A stretch of 64,000 nucleotides of DNA from Nomia melanderi (lineage: Eukaryota > Arthropoda > Insecta > Hymenoptera > Halictidae): assembly GCF_051020985.1 (NCBI RefSeq), contig NC_135012.1, forward strand, positions 13,208,451-13,272,450, given 5' to 3'. How positions within the stretch are numbered: position 1 is the stretch's first letter; every line of letters begins with the position of its first letter. Shown one piece after another: positions 48,501 through 58,500 of the stretch. A program made the translations under genes and the position numbers. Under the pieces are notes generated by a model. It ran no database searches. It was given only the letters and a program-made list of their open reading frames with translations, and was not told the DNA's origin.

Positions 48501-49547
48501 CGTTCGTACGTTTTAACTGCGCAAAACCTGCGAGCGTATTTGCATAGCTCGATAATCGCAGGCCTCGGCCGAAGTAATTCCGTTTAATTAAATCATCTCT
48601 GTTGACGGACAGATCCCATGGCATTATAGAAAGCCGAGTTCGTCGCCGCCGCCGACTTTCTTCTAATTAATCCATTCGGCTGTTCCTGTTTCTCCGTGAA
48701 TTTTCATCCGCGATCTCCTCGCTGTCGACGTCACCGCCGCTGTCACCGCCGTCGCCGCGGCAGGAAACGCGGAAATAAATGGTCGGCACGTTTTAATAAT
48801 GGATCCGACGCGCGGTTCGCGCGAGCGCACTGAAACGGTAACGGTGAACGGAATCGAAAATAAGCGTTCCCGGCGGGAGAAAAAATAATGTAAAAACGCC
48901 GCTGGTAATTGGACGCCGGTAATTAACGAATGATAATCAGCATAATGATTACACCGATGACGACGATAATAGTAGTACGCCGCGTATTATGCCGCGGCCC
49001 AGGAAAGTTTAAGTGTAAACCCGCGCCTCGTATTCTCGTTTCTCACATTTCTTTCAGTCAATCAGCTAATTTACGATTACCGTCTGCGTTCTGTGTTTCT
49101 TTTTTCTTTCTTCTCCGGAGCCGAGTTTCAGATCGATCTGGGAACTAACTCGTCCCTGCGCCGACCGTCTTACAATTAGTTAACGCGAGCACACGGAACA
49201 GAACAGGAGGAAAAATGTACCATGCCGGTTCAATGGGCGCAGAGACGCGGCTGCGTTACGGGCGGTTCTCGCGGTAATAAATATCGCGTCATTAATCGCG
49301 TCATCCCAGCCGGCCGCGCTTACGTTAAAACGTAACGATTACCGCTCTCGATCATCCCGGACAGATCGATTTACGATTTTACCCGTGCTGCCCGGCGACG
49401 ATCGTTCAACGTCTCGTTCCGCGAATCCCGGCGAGCGATGTCGTGCTCAACGACCGAAACAAACGCGCGTTTGTCGCGGCAATTAATGGAAAAGGCTTTC
49501 TTGGCTAACTTTCCTCGAAGAAGAGCGGCCCGCTCCGGTGAAACTTA

Positions 49548-49582
<35 letters not shown>

Positions 49583-52500
49583 TCGGGGAATAGAAAAAGA
49601 AACTGTCGCGTGCCTGACAGCCTACCGTATCGTCACGGTCTGGATATAATAATTTTGGTTTTTAGCCGAGGTTGGAAAAATCATTTGTACGCGGTTACGC
49701 TGATCGTCCGATTCATGGTCATCGTATCGCGTGCTTCGCGACCTCCCCGCCGCGCCGTCGCGTCACGGAAAAGTGATCGGGTCATTGAATGATACCGTCG
49801 CGGATCGTTAAACCCGAAGAATTAACCGAGCTGAAACAGTTAATTCGCCGGGATGTCCCTGAACTACTTTCTAACGCGGCACGCAATTAAATACACGGCC
49901 GATTCGATGCGAGCACCGTGGAACGCGGATACCTGAGAACGCGCGCGTACGCTCGCTCGGCGGACAAGGGTTTCGAGAAATCGGATCGAAAGTAATGCCG
50001 GCGACGTCGCGCGTCTCGTGTCGCGCATCGCGCATCGCGCATCGACGCACCGTTCGACGCCGCCCGGTTTAATTAAACAAATTTATGGGACACGGTGCTC
50101 GCATAAAGTTCAACTTCCACCGACTAACTGATTGTAATCTAGCCAGGAATCTTACGCCGAGATTTATCATCGTTACACCCGTTATTTCATAACCGGATGA
50201 TTATTAATGTAATCGATGCGCGTTCATTAACCAGCGCGCCGATAATTAACGTTCCTAGATCCCGATCGAATCGCCGGGTTGCAACACTTTAATAGAACTG
50301 CGCCGCGTTTTTCATTTCTGCGCGAACACGTTTAATGGGACTTGTTTCGGTCGGCGCGATTAAAGTTTGTCGTGCCGTGTCGATTCGAATCATCATTCAC
50401 GATTCCTTCCATTTCGAGCGCGCTTAATCAACGCGATTGCCCGCCGTCAGAAGTAAAACTTGCTCCGTGCTTGGCACCAGCCATCTAATTAGTATCGGAA
50501 CAGTTCCGAGCCGATTTTTCGCCATTTCCATTTCTTCCAGCTCGAACGTAAAGGCGCGACGCGTCCCTTCGCGTCGGCGCTGACTAACGAGCGCCGCCGC
50601 AACGCCGTTCTCAGTGATAAAAGGAACGGCATCGCGGTATCTTTATTAATACGCCAACCTGGAAGATGGCGGAAGTTCTCAGGAAAACAATCCGACCTTT
50701 TAAAATTATTACTCGCTCGTTTGCGGCAGCTAGGAAAACGAAGCATCGCGCGATCTTCCCGGTTACAATGTACACACTACCCACAACCCGCTGTTCCGTT
50801 TATCGGCCAACCAAGGAAAACTCGACGAAGCGTTTCCAGTTTCCTCCGAATCTAAAACGCGATCGGGTAAAACGCGACTACTCCGTGCCTATCCCACGAG
50901 GAGTCTGCGTCGAAAAGTCGTACTTACGCCGGGCTGCGAGTGTTCCGCGTTTTACAATTCAGAATCGCATCGTTGCCACTTTCTAGGATCGTTCCAATCA
51001 ATCGGATCCCGACTTCTCATTTGGTTATCTGTAATTACCGGCGGTATAAAGGGGCCAATTAATATTCGTTCATTAGTCGGGAACGGAACTGGCTAGCATC
51101 CGCGATGTAATATAGCCCCGGTGGCCGCGTATTAATGGCGGAGCAGCATTTTCATAATCGATAGGACTGATATCGGGACTAGTCGGCGACTAGTTGCCGC
51201 GCGATCGTTCACGGCCGAGGCCCTTTTTCTGCCGGGTCTTACAATTAACGCGGCTCGCCTAGGCGTACGTTCGCGGAGCGAAGCCCTTTTAATCGATCGA
51301 CCGATGCCGGACGTAACCCGTGGCCCCCGTTCGGAGTCGTGCAACGTTGTACGATTATCGCGCGGCGCGCCGACCGCGGAAACGGTTTATTAGCATCAGA
51401 AGGCATTAAATCGCTCGGAACATCGGATACAACGTAAATTGGTACCGGGTTACAAGTTGCGTTTAACGAGTCCACGTCGAAGAAGCCGGCCTCGTCCCGT
51501 GTCCCGGGAAACGGATTACAGTGCTCTCGCCGGCGCGGCGAGCGGAGAAAAAATACGACGGAGGGGGATAAAAAAAGGAGTGGTCGTGCGTATTTACGTA
51601 AATTGGCGTGTACTCCGGATAATAAAATCATTACGTTGAAACGGAGAATCTATGGGCACGAAATCCAAGCACCGTTAGCTCCTTCGAGAATGGGAAGCCC
51701 GAACGGGGGCTGATTTACTTCGCCGTGGAATGGCAACCTTGTCCATTATCGGCAACTTTATATCTCCGGGGAGAACGTCGGGACATATTTTTAACGTATA
51801 CAGTTATTTTCTCTTTCCCCGCGATTTTATTTCCCGTTGTGCCCGGTTCGGACGCCTTCGCCCCGGCCCGACTTCGAGTTGCAGCATCGCATTATTTTAT
51901 AGCGGCGAGCCGTAAAATGCGCATCAACGGCGTATAATTATATCCCGGCTAACGAATGGGATAAGAAAATTCTACAGTTTGAACGAATACGGAATGATTT
52001 AAATTAATCGTCTGCCACGCGGATAAAAGTCCGCTCGTTTCTGCCTTGACAGGAAGAATGTTCGACCACGTGTGTGCCGTCCGCAACATGTTTCTATTAA
52101 ATCCACCACGGAAAAAAAGACAGACGAATGTTAATGCCACGGTCTTAAAGGATGGGCCTCGTTTTTCATCCTCTGCTTTAGCTCCGCAATTTATCTGCCG
52201 CTCGAATATGCGTAAGTACGTATGATCCTTCGGCGGAACGTTGCCGTCGCGGTGTGCGTGAGCACGTTTAGGCGTGGAACGAGTGTCGTCGCTAGTCACA
52301 GCTGTTCGTCGGATAGTTCGATCCAAGCGAGACGGCCCTGACACGAATCGTCGTGTTCGAAAATTTCACCGGATGATTAATCGGTACCCCGCTGAAAAAG
52401 GGCAACGCTCTGCCCCGGTCGGCTCGGTTCGGAGTCACGGGGAACGACCGTTTAAGAAACGCCTAACTTATTACACGGCGGCTAAATATGTAATTGCGCG

Positions 52501-55500
52501 GGTTACTGGTTCGCGCGAGTTTCGCGTGTGCACGCCCACGCGGTTGCGCAATGCTCGCTTGCGTGAATTATAAATCACGCGTGGCCGCCTAATAGAGGGA
52601 TTATCGATCAACGGAAGGTGTCGCGCGACCGCCGACCGAAACCTCCGCGGGGGAACCGCGCAGCGAATTGCCCGCCGGCCGGGATACGCATAGTTCCCCC
52701 CTCGCGTCATTGCGCCGCGCGTTTTTCTGTCGTCTCACGGAACGTTTCATAATTATTATTCGCCTCGGACAGACGGGCCGTGGAAGAATAATAGTCCCGA
52801 TTCCACGGCTTGTTTTTCGAGCACGTTCCCCCCGTCGCGAGAGTTTTCATTCGGAGAACAATGGCCGGCCTGGCACAGAGCCGCGGCGAGCTAGCGCGTA
52901 CTTGCTTCCACGGACGTGTACGCAACCAGCCGACTCGCTCGCGGAGGAATAATAAACTCGGCGCGCAATCGTACGCGAGAAAACGGCGGCGCAGCGATTT
53001 TTCCATTAAAAACCGTGGCATTCTGTAATTGCCGGAGCTGGCACGAAAGTAACGATCGCCCGTGTTTTTGCCGGACCCCGCGCACACCGCCGCGTCGCCG
53101 CCGCGTGTACACGAGTTTATTAGCAGAAACGGAGCGGCCGGCACGCGTGCATACGTGTGCAACGTGTGCATCCCTGCGCGCCCTGATTCATCCTGGTTCG
53201 CGTCCACGCTTTTTGCGGGCCCCCAGCCGTCTGTGAATGAAATTGCTCGGCCTCGTTAAGCTTCCTTTTTCGTGCACGAAAATTACGTCGAATCGTCGCT
53301 GCATCGCATGTCCCGGGCCCCCGCGTTCCTTTCAACTTGAAATGAATGGGAGGAAGCGCGAACACGAGATACGGAGGAACACGTTTCGGAGCTGGAAAAA
53401 CCCTGCCATCTCGAGCGAGACCGTCTTCGATGCCGTACGTTTCTAATGCTCGATAAAGCGTGTGCCTCTGCGCTCGATTCAATTCCAAGCACTCGACACC
53501 TGTGCAGTCGGCTTTATGCACTCGTTAGTCCGCTTGAAACCTAACGCGTATTAAGACCTCAAGCGGATCATAATTCATAAGCGTTCTCCGATTGTTTCGC
53601 TCGTGTTTTCTGAAAATTTCTCCCATTGTTTTCAGTTTCTCGGAAATCTCGACGCTAGCATAGAATATAGCGTAGAAATCTGGAAAATGCATAATCTCGG
53701 AAAAAATTTCCTCAGATCTCTCGTCCCGAGCAGCCACGCGAGGATCTCGTTGCTCTAAAATGTTCAAAGCTAACGGCGGTTCGAAGTCAAATTGATTCCG
53801 AGCGCACGAACGAATCGTCGAATCGTCTAACTTAGGCAAAAGCAACATAGGCAGGGATGTTACCTGTGTTCCTTCAAAGTCCGCACGTGATCCAGGTTCA
53901 ACTATCCCGGCGCATGATTCAAGGGACACATGGAATTGAATTCATTCACGAACTGGCACGAGGGGTGGAGTCGATTTTCATTGTAAAAATCGAGCCGAAC
54001 TGTCACGGGTTCTAGGAGCGACCGAGGTCTCGTGATAGAAGAGACGCACATTCGTCGAGGCGATCCGCACCTCGAGACGACCGGAGGTTTACTGACACCG
54101 GCGCCTCCACCTGCTCGTAATGTAAGCCAGGGCTTCAGTTTATCCTGCGATGCGTCACGTAGAGGGGCAGAAAGGACAAACCCGAGGAGTCCGTGGTCAA
54201 TAATCAGCCGTTTTCTTGCCCGTATGCATGTAGAATGAGCATGGAACGGACATCAAGTGGTAGAACTAGCTTTCGGAATATTCAATCCTCGGCCAGCAAC
54301 GCGAGAGTACTGCAACAGTTATTGCCGTGGACATCAATGTTACCCATTCGAAGCATCCTATAAATGATTTCATGCCTGATAACGTTTCCAATTGAACGTA
54401 TTTCCTGTTCTCAACCGTTCACCCTCAGCAACCTACTCGAACCGCCTTGAAATTTCAGACCGGAAGCAATTCGAATTGTACATTAAACTATACGTGAGTC
54501 CAGTTATGCTAAACCAAAAGATGACTCCTAGAGGTAGGCTTTGAAGTGAAGAATGATTGTTTTACTTGCAGATTTCTAAGAGCTAAGTGGTCATTCAGGT
54601 TTAGAATTTTCAAAAAAAGAACATTTTCGTTTTCATTTTTGTTTTTCGCGACTGGCTGTTTTAGAAAGTTCTCAATGTGGCCCCCGGCGCTGCGCGCAGC
54701 GACATACCGTAGAGACATCTGGCCGAGGAAGGCTGAACCTCCGTAATTTTTATAATAATTTGAGGAATCTTACTTTTTGGAGGAATTAAAAAATTCATAT
54801 TTAATCTTCTCTTGGATTTTCTAGAATCCTTTCAGCTTTTTCTTTTATATTTGAGGAAATGTTTGGCAAGTGTGGCGTTAGTATGCTACCTCACACAGGT
54901 TGCGACTGTACCGATTTGATATCTACTTACCATTTTGCTTCTCACGATTCTCCCGCTCTTTTAAACTACTTTCGTTCGTTACGAGATTTAGCAGAACGTT
55001 TCTTGCAACTTTGTGATAAAATCAAGAAAGTCCAGTAGTTTTTTAAGTGTGTCGGTTGATGTTCTTGAATAATAAGAGGAGCTATACTTCCTTGAATACA
55101 TTCTTGGGATATGTACATATATAATTCTCTCAATTCTTGATATATATTATTTTTGCTGAAACAAGCTTGTATTTACCATGGTGGATTGTAAAACCAAAAG
55201 TGTTTTGTAAATTCTATTATATTTCATTGACATTTCATCGTACCGATTAATTCGGCCGTCCACTAGCCCCTGATCCATTGTTACACTTCTTACATTCTAC
55301 ACTTCGGTATGCAAAGAAACTTTACTTTAAAATATATATTCATATTCCTTTCTGAAAACAGATAATCATATTTTCCGTTAAATTAACTTATTAAGAACAG
55401 GAAATCGAATGTTCCATGTTGTGGCTATGTTACCTTTGGTACAGGCTGAATCTTTCTCAAAGCGTCAAAACAAGGGGGTATCATATTTCACGAAACAGAC

Positions 55501-58500
55501 TTCAGTACTCACTCCTCACTTCACCTTTCCCTATTTGTCGAAACTCTGTTCTCGGTACACACTTTTAGCTTTCTTAAACGTTTTCCATCGTTCGGAGTGT
55601 TCGGAACAGACAGTCGACTTCATCTTCGATCTTTCTCACACGTAATAAAGCTATTGAAAGCGTCTAACTCTTTATCGCGCTAACTTTACGCGGGAATGTT
55701 AACCAATCAGGATCATCGATACGTAATTTCCAGTAAAAGTATTGTCTTTTTCACATTTTTGTTGTTATGCGCATCTTTCTACGCATTGCAGCTCCGTGGG
55801 TGGGATTACCAACAAGAACGACAAGGGGACCTGTTGCAGCTCGTCGTCGTTTGAATTTAATCGTTTGTGCAACCGTCTTTCAAAGTGTATTTTCCAATAA
55901 GTGTTTTTAATGATCACCTCTGGCGTGTGGGAACATCAACGAAAAGAGAAGAGGAGAGAATGAGGTAAAATACTTGAAAATTATCTAATTTTCTAATAGA
56001 GGCCCCAGAGAATCAAGGGTTCGAACGTGGACAGTATACAGACTATGTTTTGAGCTATTGAATTTTATTTAAATTCTCTAATTATTACTAAATCTTCGTA
56101 GGAAATGATCAGTATCAAATATTCTTAGTTTGGTGTATACACAAGTGGCTGGAATTTTTAATAATATGCAAGATTCTTCTAATGGTCAAAAGATATTTTC
56201 TGCGTGCGCATACCTCCCACCCTGACCCCCCATAACGAACAATTCGCGAATTGTCTTCGGCCAATCACGATTGCCGATTTATGAAGAACGGTTGACACGC
56301 ATCGTCACACTCCATTAGTCTTCCGGGGATCTCATTGTGGTTGCAGGTGCTACCGAGAGTGAAGGGTTATTTCTATTTTATAGTGAATTAAACCGTGTTT
56401 TACCAAATGGCGACGATAGAACTGGCGGGCAGAAGTCTTTAGAAGTGGAAAACCATCATCTTTTACGCGGAGCCCAGCTTTTCTTCGGAAATATGTGAGT
56501 TGAAACTTTGGCTTCATTGCACTCCGGAGAAATCCGGACATTCGTCGTATTCAATCGCGGTTTAGTTCTTAGAATTGTCTTTTGGAATTTAGATATTAGA
56601 TTTGTTCTCATATTAAATTTGAATGGGAATTATTGGGCGTTCAATTTGATTTTGGTTTAATTAATTCGTGCGCAGAAAAGGTAGCTATTTTGTTGCATAG
56701 GCAATGAAGTTTAGAACGTGGTCACACGAGAAATAGAGTCAAATATCCGCAATAAAAAATTAATACACTAAAGAAAACAATATCATATTAGAACGCGGTA
56801 ATTTTGATTTTTCACTTATTTAATGTAAGAAGCATTCCATCTTTGAAAATTTTATCTAACGACTACGGGGTTCACACACCGACGCGCAGGACCCTTAAAG
56901 TGGTTCCATTTTTTCGACCAATCACGTTCGAGCTTCTGACAGTTGACTTTGAACTTCGCAGTTAAAACATCGTGTTCCTTTCGCTCTTCAAAATTTTCAT
57001 TTTTAAGTGGGTTTACCGTGTTTATATTGTCTAAATATACGTCAAACGTGAAACTGAAAGGGGAGAAATATGGTGAACGTTTTATTGTGATGAATTGACA
57101 ACTAATTCGAACGGAAAGTGAGTTTGAAATTTTGTTGTCCGTGGCTTCACCATTTTGCTTTACTTCGTTCCTTTCTACGACGAAATAAAACCCTTTTCAT
57201 ACATTATTTATTGTTCTGTATATCTATAGCTGGAATATTTTTGTAGCTTTTCAGGAAAATACTCAGAAGAATTTGGAGAAACTATTGTGGAAGACGTTTC
57301 CAGTGGTTTCTATTCAATTGAGCCACGACCAGGATTACAGTACTTGTGGTATCATGTTTATTATTCATTTATATTATTCAGTTATAATAGATACACTAGA
57401 TACACTGATGATATTATTTCTTTAACTCAACTTTCTGCATTGTTTGCTCCTGCTTTCTCCATTTCGTGTCATTAATACTTAATTCTTACAGAAAAATTGT
57501 CTGATCGTGCGCAATACGATCTTAGAATCAGTGTTGGAGTCGCAGCGTTTTTTATTTTTTATGGAGCACGCGCGTGGTTCCAAATGTTGTTTACACCATC
57601 GCGATGTTAGAGTCAGTGTTTGTTCGCCGTACAGAAATTCTCGGTCGCGAAATGTATTTCAGTGGCGTCGCGAATTAGAGTCACTCATAAATCAGCGGCG
57701 GAGAGGATCTCCATCGGGTCTCGCTTTATCACGGAATACGTAAGTATAAAATCTAATGAGCTAATGCACATTAGATATTTTATGAAGACTTTACTTAAAA
57801 AATGTGATCTCTTTTTTATTGCAGATACGGAGGAGCTACCGTGATCCAAAAGGTTACCGAGGGGTTGCAGCCGTTCGACATCGTCGAGTACTCACCGACC
57901 GGTGAGTCACTGAACACCAAGTTTTATTATTTCATGAAAGTGAGCATAACGACACACGAGGGAATGTGTACTCGTGTGAAGTAAATGTTAGGAATTTTTC
58001 ATCTTATTTTACTTTGTGTATTTATTAAAATAGGCTAGGGTTTTCTTGCCTCTTTTTCGAATTAACGTTTAGAGTTGAAGTCGGATGACCCTCCGATTTC
58101 ACAAATGAAATGGTGTTTATTCATTATTATACTTATATAACAGTCAATAACAATAGGCATTAAATGTATATTTTAAACAACAATGCAATGTTTTGAATGT
58201 ATTTTCATACGTAGTATTCATGGGCAAGAAGACATTTCGCGATGGTTAGACTCTAATTTCGAAGTAATACTCGCATGTGCATTTCCTGAAATTTCAATGA
58301 TTTACTTCGAAAGAAGATCGACCGAGGGTATTGTTAAATATAAATGAATATTGAATAATGGAGTCTTTTTATTGAAATAATTCTATACTTCTAACAAAAT
58401 AGAGTCATTTTATAAAGGATGAATAATTAACATTACTTTGATAATATAACTTGCTCGAAATCAATGATTTTATATATAGAACCGAAATGAAAAATTAGTC

